64,000 bases of DNA from Manihot esculenta (taxonomy: Eukaryota; Streptophyta; Magnoliopsida; Malpighiales; Euphorbiaceae). Position numbers and translations under genes: made by a program. The stretch spans positions 682,001-746,000 of the forward strand of contig NC_035170.2 of NCBI RefSeq assembly GCF_001659605.2, written 5' to 3'. How positions within the stretch are numbered: position 1 is the first letter of the stretch; each line of letters opens with the position of its first letter. This document shows positions 37,665-49,129 of the stretch, piece after piece. The notes below the pieces were generated by a model. It was not told the DNA's origin and ran no database searches. It was given only the letters and a program-made list of their open reading frames with translations.

Positions 37665-40600
37665 TTAGTATCTAATTCCTTTAGCAATCTCAAAAAAATG
37701 AGCAACATTCTCCTCTGGTGTGCCAACTACAATTCCATGACCAAGATTCAATATATGTTTCCCCTTACCAGCTTTTCTCACAACATCATTTATCCGATTC
37801 GTGATAAACTCCTTTGAGCCGAAAAGAACACCAGGATCTACATTTCCCTGAACTGCCATATCGGGTCCCAGTCGTCTTCTACCTTCAGCCATATCCACTG
37901 TCCAGTCCAAGCTAACAACGTCTACACCCGTTAAAGCTAACCTCTCAAGCAAGCCCCCGGATCCACTTGCATAGAGAATTAGAGGGAGAGTTGGATGCGT
38001 TTCTCTCACAGTATTCACAATCTGCTTCAAGTATGGAAGACTAAACTCCTCAAAATCAACCGGGCTAAGTTCTGTGGCCCATGAGTCAAAGATTTGAACA
38101 GCTTGAGCTCCATTATCAGCTTGATATTGAATGTATTTTGCCATTGAGATTGCAAATTTCTGAAGCAATGCATGAAGTACCTGTTGGTCATGAAAATTTG
38201 GTCTCATTATATGGCTTGCAATAAAGGTTAGCAAGTGAATTTTCTATGACAAGAAAATCTAGATAGATGTGTTACTACAAAAGTACCTTAGGCTCAGAGA
38301 AAGCTAATCTTTTTATTTTTGAAAAGTGCTTTGATGAACCACCTTCGACAACATATGATGCCAGCGTAAAAGGAGCCCCAACAAAGCCAAGCACTGCAGC
38401 CTTATTATCCACCTGCAGAAAAGAGTGTAAGTGTGAAATTACTCAGAATGTTACTGGAAAAAAAATACAAATCCATTGAACAATCATTGGCTTCATTAGA
38501 TTTCTTAAGAAAGACCTCCCTGTTTATTCTTGTAAGCTAGGGTTTAATAAAGCCAAAATCTTTTGGACAATGAGTAATGATGTATGATTGATTATTTAGG
38601 ATTTAAAATTATATCCCACACAGAGAACATTTTCTTCATGGTGAGAAGTGAGAACTATATGAATATGGCAAGCCATCTAGCTCAAAGTAATAGAGGATTC
38701 ATTCAGACTGGTTGCCATGCAAGGTTGTTTTCATTCAGTTCTATGATTCCAATTTCTCAAAGTCCAAATAAAAAAATTAAAAAAAAAAAAAAAACTCCGA
38801 AGTTTTAAAGGCATAATCTACAACTTGCTCCTTCCTTGGAAATTCATATGCATCCATCACCATAAACAATCAACATTTTGCCATGCAACTGGGAGCTAAT
38901 TGGGGAACAACGAGGCTTAATCTATAAAAAAAAAACAACTGAATAAAATGAACACAATTTAACTTTCAGAATTGAAAATTAGAAGAGAAGCATGCTAAAG
39001 TGGACCTCTTTTCGAAGGATTGTCAATGATTCTCCAACATATGGAACTGACTCCTCTGGAACAAATTCTCTTACTTGATCAACATCTGTGGCAGTGCGTA
39101 AAGGATTGAATATAACAGGGCCTTTTCCTTTCACAATGTCAAAAGGTATGTTCATCCCAGAAAGTGGAGTAAGAATGTCTGAGAATAAAATAACCTGTCC
39201 AACGATCAATGAGGAAAACTGAGAAGAGACAACAGGAAATATGTCTCATGAAGTAATGAAACTTAAAATTATGCGCCGATTTTATTTGCAGAGTTAAAAC
39301 TCCAAGTTGAAAGCAACAAACTATCAATTGATGGTTAGTTTATAGTGATCAAAATTGAAAATTCGAAGATATTAGGCAGGCTTGCGCACAGCAAAAGTCA
39401 AAAACAAAATTCTAGATAACTGATTTCTGAAGTTTGTCATACCCCATCTGGCTTAAAAACATTCCAAGGCTGTAGAGAAATTTCCACTACAAGATCAACA
39501 TTTTCTGATCTTTCACGAAATGAAGGATACTTCTCACAAATTATTTGGTAACTCTGCAGTAAAAAAATAATCAATAAATGAGATCCAATTTGAACACAAT
39601 ATATATGCTCAGCTAAAACAGGCAAACTAATTAAAGATGCGTTTTACTGATGAATAAAAGAGGAAAAGACAATAACAAGAGATACCGAAACTTCCCAATC
39701 TAGATGTTGTAAAGCATAACAATATGCCTAATGGTTTGGTAAGGGCAAGATGATGTTAAACCATATCTTATTAAACAAAAATGGTGATATTGTTCCTCCA
39801 TTAATAAAATTTTGATTTTTGGGAAGTATCATGATCATCCAGAAGGGTTCCAATTTTTTCAAATGAATGATTTGAAGATCTATTGGTTCTATTAACCATC
39901 ATTTGGACCTTCCAATTAACCTTCATTTCTCCAACTCGTTGTCCCCCTTGCTTGGGCACACTATAAATGCTGGTGTATACCAAGTTTTCAAAAGCTATTC
40001 CATTTTCAGAAAGCCACATGATCCTCATATTGATATACTAATTACTAAGTCAATAAGCATACAATATAAAAACAAAATTACTTCACAATTATGCAAAATA
40101 ATCAGCAGAGAGCAAAAATATATATGAATGTAGAGTCTCTGAAGTCATAATTATGCAGAATCAATCATCAAACCAGAAAGGAGAAAGCAACAAAAAGTAT
40201 AAGCCTTAGGGAAAATTACAACAGTTGAAAAACATGTGAAAACTAAAGCTGCATAGACCTGCCTTCATGTACCTCCCTGCTTGCCTCATAAGCCAAACTG
40301 GCGGTCTTTCAACATCTTCTCCTCTAACAGCATTAAGCAACAAGGGTTCAGCCACGGAGGCAGCCTTCGGTTCCACCACCGTCCCTGGATTAGAAATTGT
40401 GAAGAAAAGCTTAGAAAAACAAACAATTCTTAACAAATCCAAAACTTGATGGAGGAAGAAGAGATTAAAAAGGTCATCGCATGAATTAAAAATCACAACC
40501 AAAGATTACTTGATAAGGTGTATTACATTGGGTATTCACATCTAGATTGCAAGATTACACTAATTAAACTACCAATAAATGTAAAAACTCCATATGGAAC

Positions 40601-40909
40601 ATATTATAAACTAAACAGGGTGAAAAATAAGCTCCAATTGAGGTCTAATAAACCAAATTAGAAAGCCCAGTGTTTGGTTGCCAAGAGAGTGAATGAAAAA
40701 ACAAGGAATTTTAGAACAATAAGCTAACACTCAGATTTCAAGGAGAAGCAAATAAGAAATGAAATGAATCAAAGAAAAAAAAAAACAAATAAAAAAGATT
40801 TACCTGGGAGGGAGCAGTGAACAATTGAAGGCTTAGGTACAGATTTTCTTGAAGAAGAGGAGAGAGCAGAGAAAGAAGAGATTGAACTAATGCTACAAAT
40901 GCAAGACAT
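37665..40909 (-). CDS. HEME2: Uroporphyrinogen decarboxylase, plastid
   Basis: Converts uroporphyrinogen III to coproporphyrinogen III by removing four acetate carboxyls, in the plastid branch to chlorophyll and heme. Six minus-strand exons (40909-40804, 40384-40263, 39553-39443, 39194-39006, 38412-38287, 38180-37665) join in frame into 389 residues. The first ~35 residues (Ser-rich, basic) are a plausible transit peptide. The signature [12 protein letters not shown] holds the substrate-binding Arg; [24 protein letters not shown] (catalytic Asp), [12 protein letters not shown] and [15 protein letters not shown] follow in the family order. The intron after exon 2 starts with GC instead of GT (AAG then GCAGGT); no GT donor nearby keeps frame. 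HEME2 rather than HEME1 rests on remembered similarity. Confidence 0.95.
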
Positions 40910-42935
40910 TAATGCTGATTTTGGGGTGAACCCAATTTTGATTTAGAGTGAAAGTTTCAATTTTGATTATGTTAGCTGCTGCTGCAGAGAAGTAGTATTT
41001 GCTTCAGCTCGTTCTCTCTTCTCTTGCCCTTTGCGGCAGTGAAAGAGGTTGCTGATTGGGCCTTCAACAGATAGAGGGATAAGGGTCAATCGCCATGTCA
41101 GCCTTTCCCATGTTTGAAAAGGTCGGATCTTGATTATTGAGAAGCCATCGCAAACATTAGTTGGACAGAAAATAAATTTATTGTTATGAATTTTTTTTCT
41201 TTAATAATTAAAAATCCCCGTTTAATTCAATGGCTGAGTGAACTTTAAATTTTAATAGTCAATTTGCTACTTTTATTTTAATAATTAATTATTGATCATT
41301 AATATTTAATTGTCCTTAATGAATTTTTTTAGACCTTGAAGTATAATATGAAATAAAAAAAATTAATAAAATTAAAAATATACAAATTTGAAGCCAGTGA
41401 CTTTCGTCTTCATAATAACATTTGAATAATAAAAAAATTTTACTTATAAAAGTTTTCTCCACAAGCATTTATCCATAAAAATTTAGACTTTAATAATTGT
41501 TATTCCAATAATTTAATCAATTTCAATTGAGTAAAGTTTTTTCAATTTGAATGGATTATTACCCACTTCTTCTATTTCTGTATTTTTCAAGAAGAAAGAT
41601 TCCTCTCTATTTTCTTTTGTTTGTCTTGGAGTCTCATTTTCATTTTGTTATCTTCTATGTAATTTTCTCTCAAATGCCAGGAGAGCATGCCTTCTAATCT
41701 GAAATATGAGTTTGCCCTCCCTTCTCAGGATTAGGTGTGTATATATATATATATATATATTTGTCGTGTTAAATTTAGAATGTTGAGAGTGATATTTTAT
41801 TATTAGGTCTATGGTTGATCTTTTTCTCTTTGCTTACATGAGTCTTTTCGGTCTCTTTTGTACTACGCAAGAAAGGAGGACCTCCATGCATGTTGGCTTT
41901 ATTCGTAGAAAATCAATTTCTAGACCTGCATGTTACAAATTTATTTTTGAGCTGCCATGAGATGAGTTCCTGGTCACCCTCTGTGTTATATCACATTTGA
42001 GTCCATGTAATAGGAGTTGATGTTAGCTTAGGGGTTTAGTTTTTCTAGGCAATATTACCTTCGAGGACACTAATGTTATTTTCAAGTTATCCAGTTTCTT
42101 AAAAATACAAGAGATTGAGAGGTTTGGAGCTCTACCTCCTCCCCTATCTTCTCTAGTGATGCATGAGTTCCTTAAGCAAATCCATTCTCCGCTACTTTTT
42201 TTAGTTCGGTCTTACTGGTGTGTTTTTCTTGGTCTATTTCTGGTTTTGGTTCGTAAGGTAGCTTAGAAGTCCATTTAGTCTGCTGCCCATGCGCTTCATT
42301 GGTTGCAAGCAAGAAAGGAGCGGCAGTGGTTGTCCATGTGGTTGAATCTTGGTTGTCCATGTGGTTGAATCTGTTATAGTGGGTCAGTTGATCTGATCAA
42401 GCTATATCTCTACAGTTTTATTATGGCTTGGGCTTTAAGCCTCTTTTTTTCATTAGGCTATGGACTTGAAGAACTCTTGTTTGGACCTTATAACTTTTTT
42501 TTCTTTTTTACCTAATGTAGTTTTATCTTTGGAAAAACAAGAGAAGAAAAGAATCAAAGGTCTTCAATAAGGTCATTGGAGGAGAACTCCAATTCCCATT
42601 ACAATAAAAACTAAATGGTGAAAATGAGTTCCTAATCCTTTTAATTGTTTCAACTTCCAGTATTTTAGCTGACCAACAAGCTACACCCATTCAAGTTCAA
42701 TATGATCACTGTTTCAGACCACTTAGAAGAAAAAGAAGGGGAACTCCTTCACAACACATCTAAATTTTTCTGATATGATTAGTATAACATGCATACCCTT
42801 TGATTTCAATCAGATATGAGAACTGCAGTCTTCTAATTACTGTACATCATATAATGAATGTAAATAAAAAAATAAATCAAAAGAGAAGTTTTTTTTTTTG
42901 GCTTTTATCTTCCAGAGAGGCAAGGTGGAAACTAA
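40910..42935. other. Intergenic between UROD and the HAD-like gene
   Basis: The left end is the UROD promoter and the right end the 3' UTR of the HAD-like gene. From 41.6 to 42.5 kb the composition is less AT-rich and has short open frames, but I recognise no domain; it may be an old transposon fragment. A (TA)n run lies at about 41742-41760 and a perfect 23-bp duplication at 42327-42372. Confidence 0.45.
42327..42372 (+). repeat. Perfect 23-bp tandem duplication
   Basis: Two adjacent identical units of 23 bp (42327-42349, 42350-42372) that begin TGGTTGTCCATG and end GTTGAATCT. No gene is affected. Confidence 0.85.
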
Positions 42936-45900
42936 TCAGAAAATGGTGTCAACAGTTAGCTTTCTTTTTGAAGGAGATTTCTCTATGATCTGCTTTTGCC
43001 TGTCCATAAATCCAGAACCCTTGTTAGCAAATAATCTCCGCAGATTGATCACCGAAAGTTCGTTGAAGCTCGCAACTGCAAGATCAGCTTGCACCAGTTC
43101 ATACCTGCATTTTTCTACATTAGTCTATATATGCATCAGTTAACTGAGACACGAGTGAGGAAAATTGATTGCATGAAATCTCCCAATACGATTCAGGATT
43201 TATTAGAACTTGGCAATACCCAAGAAATTTTATGGAGGGAACTTACGCAGGATGAGCACCAATCAATGCCACGGCCATCATAGTACAGTTGTGCGCAGCA
43301 GTTATGCCTCTGGGATCATCCTCAAACACCACACATTTGGACGGTTTCCGATCCAGCTGCAAGGCATTTATGCAAAAACATCAAAACAACTGAAGTGAAC
43401 AGAATCAACAAGGACATAAACTTGTACGGTTTATTTTTCATTAAGCATTTACATGTATATCCCAAATGTGATTGGTTCACTCTTCTTACTATTTCCCTTA
43501 AATGAGATCGCCTTTTTAACCGCTCACCCTCTGAACTTCTACTTTTATAATTGCTAATGCTTCACTCCCTGCCCAACTCCTCTCTCTTTATCCCTTTCTT
43601 ATCTTTTTCAACTCTTCCTAATCATGGCAGGACTGAATCAGCCTGGAGATATGACCTGTATTTGAACGTGTTCGCTAGACACGTTACTCTCCACCTTGAA
43701 AAATTTTCACCCTGTTATCTATAACTGACAAACTCTTTCTCCCTTTATCTATAATATTCATCAAGCCCACTTTTCAAACCAAAAGATAAGAGTAACCAAA
43801 CCCATCTATAATTTCAGCTTCCATTATCAATATTTCTCCTTATAGATCAAAATGTATAGATAAACAAAATCAAGCTAAATGGATCTCGGTACCAAGTATA
43901 TTGGCTATCCCAAGCAGATATGGAGAATCCATAGCCTAGCAAAATTGAATTAAGTACAACATTTGTTCCCGGAAAAAAAAGCAACAACAACGACGACAGC
44001 AGTGAGCAGAAGATTCGAAACTGTTCTACAATTTAGGAAAATGTCATGAAATAAGTCATCTTAAAGCACAGTTCTATTCCATACCTTCAGTGCTGCAGAA
44101 AGAAACTTATGAGCTATTGACTCCATGCCATCTTCCTCGGTCACTATTGCCTGTAATGATAGAGAGATGACTATTAGGTGCAGGCCACTGGAATTTCAAC
44201 AATGAGAAGTCTGGCAACTTCAAAGAATTACTGGAATTGATAAGAGAAATTAGAGGCTGCATTGCAACACGCAAGCACCCCAAAAAAAAAATTCAAATTC
44301 CCTAATTTAATTTATAAAAGAATTGCCCCCAAAAAAAAGATTAGGAGTTTTCTTTCAAAAAAAGTAATTATAAGATGACCTGAACAACACAAATGACCTG
44401 TCATGAATTCCAAAAACTTGACTGGTTAATGATGTAAACTCATGCAAAATACTGACCTTAACCCAACATGAACAAACTCAAATTTCACCCAATCTGACTT
44501 GCTTGCCACCGCCCCATGATGGTGCTAAAGTAAGCGTATTTAGCCATTTCACAATTGGAAAAAAAGTAACCAGAAGGGGAAAAAAATTTCACAGCACGTA
44601 AGAGAAGGAAATGAAGGGGAAGATGATGGTTGTAAAACTGTTGTGAGTCGTAGAACATCATTAGCAAATCAAGACGAGAAAATAACCAGATGAAACAGTC
44701 ACATCTTGCACATGATTTCACATTTTTAGTTAGGTGTCATCCCTTCGCAAAACATAATTTACATAGAGAGTCATCCACCTGAAAATAGTTCTTCAGCCCC
44801 ATCCGCTCCAGCGTCCCAACCATGTTTACCCGATCTAGACTTGAAACAACAGCACACGGAATTCTAGCTCTTGCAACCGCATCCAGCCAAGCTTTCAGCC
44901 CCTCAATGGATTCTCTGAGCTGAGTGAAAAATATTTATAGCAAAATAATATTTAAATTCAAGACACAAACATATCATCCATAAAGTCAGTAGAAGGGACC
45001 TTACCCTAAGCAGATGATCATAATACAGCTGTGATAGCCTCAATTTCAATCTATCTATTTCATTTTCTGCTGTTTCCCAGTGCAATACCTGAAATAATAA
45101 TGCAAAAGCTCGGTTACACTTGCTCAATATCCAAAAGTAGCCAAATCTGGAAATTGACTCCAAATCGCCACTGAACAAATGAAGCCAAATAGTGTCCAAT
45201 CACTGGTCACTGGAGAATACCTCCCAACCTTGGAGTGATTTTATTTTAAAAGCTTAAAGTTTTCATAAAATACAATGAGTCACCAAAGCTCATCCCCAAT
45301 TCATAGATTTAAAAAAATAAAATAAAATTAATCTTTCCCCCTTTCCTTTTCATTTTCAAAATACAAGAATTGTTTTGATGCTAGAAACAAATAGGACAAG
45401 GAACACAACATCTCAAATCAATATAAGTTTCTGCACTATATGCATTTTTTTTTTCTCTTTTATACACAATCAGTGAAAGCATAAGGAAACTCCAAAACAA
45501 GAAGAATTATCTTTAACAAATGAGAAATGCACTTTTTTTAGCCAACATTATATGTGATTTTGAAGGGGTGGGAAAAAAGGATTTATATCAAAATGACAAC
45601 CTGATATAAAAATCACAAAAGATTCTCAAACCTTATGCAATACATGATCAGCTCCTGCATACAACATCAACCTTTGTGCATGCCCATCATCAGGAATTTC
45701 CTTTCCTACACAAGAGTCCAAACAATCATACAGTCTCACAAAAAGTCTCCAACACAATGCTCTTGACAAGTACAAGAAGAAAAAAAGAGAATCTTTGCCT
45801 CCATATAAAACCAACAAGACACCCAGAGACAACAGGATGTTCCAATGCAACCTTTGCATCTCCCCTTATGATAAAGAAAACAAACGGCAGACTTGCACAA

Positions 45901-48291
45901 AAAACTTGCTGCTGTTTCCAATTTTAAACAAACTGATGATAAAAACCATTACAAAACATCTTTGCAAATTCAGACCTGTCTTCCAACACTGGAGAAAGTT
46001 CTCCTGATTTTGTAAGTGACTCTAAAAATGCTATAAACTAAAGATAAAACACAGGTTCACATGAAGTTGAAGAATTTTCGCTGTGACCAAGTTAAGGGGA
46101 AAAAAAATACTTCATACCCTCTTCAGATGCAAGCTGCTTCCACACATTCAGCTTCATAGCTCGGGTATCTGCCTGAAACACATCATACGTAAGATTACAA
46201 AGGAATTGCATCAGAATGTGTCTCTTAGTGAGACATGGTTGGGCATCTTTCCCCCTATTATACCATGATGGCATACTCATTCCTATTTTCTTTAACACTC
46301 GGTTTCAGGGAGTGGAAAACGGGGAGAAAATATTTTGTAACATAGAAGATAATGAGAACAGAAACTTTTCCTTGTTTGGAACAAAGAGGCAAAAGTTAAA
46401 GAGAGGAAAATAACATTAATATTTCCTTTTGGGATTTCAATTTTCTGATCTCTCAATTTCGAAAGAAAAGTATATCTTTCATAATTTTACTTATATGTCC
46501 TAAGATTCAAATACAAAAAAATAAAAAAAGCCAAAACTTTAGCGCTTTTTCCAATTATAGACAATTCTTTTTTTTGCGTCAATTTTAGACCAATTTTAAA
46601 GTTTGTATTAATTATAACCTGTGGACAAATTAAAAATTGCAGCTGCTGACATGGCATTATCTACTATTACTGATGTAGCATACAGTATAATAATAAAGAG
46701 AGATGGTGGGTAGAGGAATGGGAGACATAAAAAGAGAGGAAATTGGAGGAAAGGGAGAGAGAGAGCGCGATGGATGGAGAGGTCATCTCACTCTTTCCTT
46801 TTCCTTTCACCTACGTTCTCTCTATCACTCCCTCCACCCATCCCTTTCTATCTCCTCCACCCAATAGTATATATTATCATCTGCTCATGTGTCAATTTTT
46901 AATTATATATGTGTGCTAAAATGATGATCAATATTTTTTTTAGTAAAAGGGTAAGAGCAAAGCTCCGCTAAACTAAACTACTTGGGATTGCCACTCTAAA
47001 GAGCCAATCCAAAAGCAACTCATCTCAAGAGGCCTATACAATACATGAATACCAGCATCCTCGCTCATGGCCATAGCAAATAACTTGTCAACACACGAAC
47101 ATTTGGTTCACGCACCACATGGGAAAAGTGAATATGACCGGCAGCACAAAACTCCATAATTTAATATTGTTATTTTGACATCTTTATATGAATTTTTAAT
47201 TTTAAAAATTAATTTTTATCTATTTTTGCAAGTACTTTCCATAAATACCTTTTAAAATATATATATATATGGGAAGAATCATGACATTCACAAGCCAAAG
47301 CACTTTCAAAGACAATTCATGTTACCGGATTTAAGGGAGAAAATTAATGAAAATTTCAATTTAATCATTCAGCCTACTCCATCACGATTTTGCAACACCA
47401 ATTTCGATTCAACTGTATTTGGTCTCAACAGGAGTTAAAACACAATAAATAAATAAATAAAAATTCTAAACAAATTTGTGAACTCTTCTGATATGAAATG
47501 GGAGAGATTAGGGAGTTTACCACAACATTGTCCCATGAGAAAATAAGACCATATGCTTCATCAGGTTTCATGGCATAACGTATCCGTTTAAGAAAACCTT
47601 CTTGCAGTCTATCATTCAAAAAATCCTATTTGCAAAAACAAATAATACACATAAGTTATACATATCTTATACTCCTTCTGCACCAGAAACCATATGAAGA
47701 AACCAAATTCAAATCAATATCACAGGAGAGTCATAAGATATGTATTATCAGCTAAAACTGCTCACCACATCAACCTTCAAAAGCCCATCTTGTCTAAATG
47801 TCTCAAATCCTTCTCCATATTCAGCTCCAATTGCCTATAAACAAACAGAAAAAAAAAAGCATCAAAAATCAAAACATACATGGAGATAACAAATAACATA
47901 AACTTTTAAAGAAATACCTAATAAACAACACACACAGAGTCATTGATAAAAGAAAAGAAAAGAAAAGGTTACCTCTTGCATAAAAAGATTGTTGGGGGTG
48001 ATGGGAAATCCATTACCAGAGCCATTTTCATCGAACCCACAAGCGTTTCTAATCACTAAACGATTCTGAAACTTTAATTTCTGCTGAATTATCAAGAAAA
48101 ACAACAGAACAATTACAAATTGGAAGGGGAAAAAAAAGCGTTTTCATTTTTTTACAAAAAGAGCAGATAAAAAGGCAGACCGATAATCTGAGCTTGGAAG
48201 CGAAGAGAGAGTGAGGGAGACGAGAAGAGGGTGTAGAGGGAGAGAGTAGCAGAGAAGAAGAGCTTCTAAAATTGCTGCAACTGCACTCCAT
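42936..48291 (-). CDS. HAD-superfamily-like protein with altered motif I
   Basis: Eleven minus-strand exons join in frame into 364 residues: 48291-48181, 48083-47973, 47834-47766, 47625-47521, 46172-46118, 45705-45632, 45088-45005, 44919-44779, 44150-44085, 43356-43247, 43104-42936. The Ser-rich N terminus is transit-like, suggesting a plastid. The body has HAD hydrolase architecture with a helical cap: motif II AVVSS (Ser 229/230), a Lys candidate in AHKFLSAALK, and motif IV VVFEDDPRGITAAHN (Asp 285/286). Motif I, normally DxD with the first Asp as nucleophile, reads LIFSWDNVVADTR: Ser 127 occupies the nucleophile site while Asp 129 is kept. It may be catalytically dead, regulatory or use different chemistry. 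It resembles plant HAD proteins related to the plastid pyrimidine phosphatase PyrP2 group, but I cannot assign the member. Exon 2 has a CAGCAG tandem acceptor. Confidence 0.85.
46935..47160 (-). mobile_element. LINE 3' fragment in an intron of the HAD-like gene
   Basis: The minus strand, sense to the host gene, encodes a fragment typical of the RNase H-like end of plant LINE ORF2: HIHFSHVVREPN, then after a small frameshift DKLFAMAMSEDAGIHVLYRP, and a tail ending in SLEWQSQVV and a stop. It lies in the 1.35-kb intron between exons 4 and 5. A 5' truncated LINE copy is the natural reading. Confidence 0.6.
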
Positions 48292-49129
48292 ATCTCAGCT
48301 TGGATTGGCTTCTTGCGAACTAAAATTTAGGTGAAAGAGCAACTACTAGAACTAAGACTCGGATAAAAGAGGACTCGTCCTTTTCCTTCTTATTTTTTTA
48401 TTTAATTTCGCCTTTTATTTAAGAAATCGGTTAAAATACCGTGAGGCATCACGTGCAGTTTCTTCCCCGTTCCGCCATTTCTTCCAGCCAGTCACGTGCG
48501 GTTCCGTGGAAGAAAGGGCGAGCTCCGTCGGAAGTTTAAAGCGAAAATTGTTACGATTTGCTACACAGTAATGTTTTCTGTAATTTCTTCTATGATCATA
48601 AATAGCTTGTCAAATTTTTATTTTTAAAATTAGCAATATATTTTAATTTAATAATAATAAAATTATATTTAAATTATAAAATATTAAATTTTATTTTTAA
48701 TGACAATCAAATAAATTGACATTTTGCTTTGATGCACTTGTTTAGAAAAATTAAATTTATTTTATTTATTTAAACTGAGTTCAAAGGAATCATATGGTGT
48801 TTGGCCTAATTTTAGAGGCACATTAATTAAAAACTATAGATTATCTTACAAATATCAAAATTATATTCAAAATGCTAAAGAACTTTGATCAAAATTAAAT
48901 AAATGAGATAAAAATCTTAATCTATATCATTAAAAAACTCAAAGTGAAGAGCTACCACATTTCTATTATATAGATCCCGGGAGCTCAGAGCAAGGGCCGA
49001 GTACAGGCTATGGATATATAAGAACCACACACAATCAACATGAGCAAGCTATTACCATAACTAAAGACCAATACAATTCAACAATTGAAAGAAGATTTTT
49101 AACTACACAATCACAAAGCATTCTTCTGT
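48292..49129. other. Intergenic between the HAD-like and WEB genes
   Basis: The left side is the promoter of the HAD-like gene (a CACGTG box occurs at about 48450 and 48493 within less AT-rich DNA). The right side is the WEB 3' UTR. No other feature seen. Confidence 0.5.

Noticed and set aside
41700..42500. Possible protein-coding transposon fragment
   Set aside because: Composition changes here, but no domain or element ends could be identified, so it is left as unassigned intergenic DNA.
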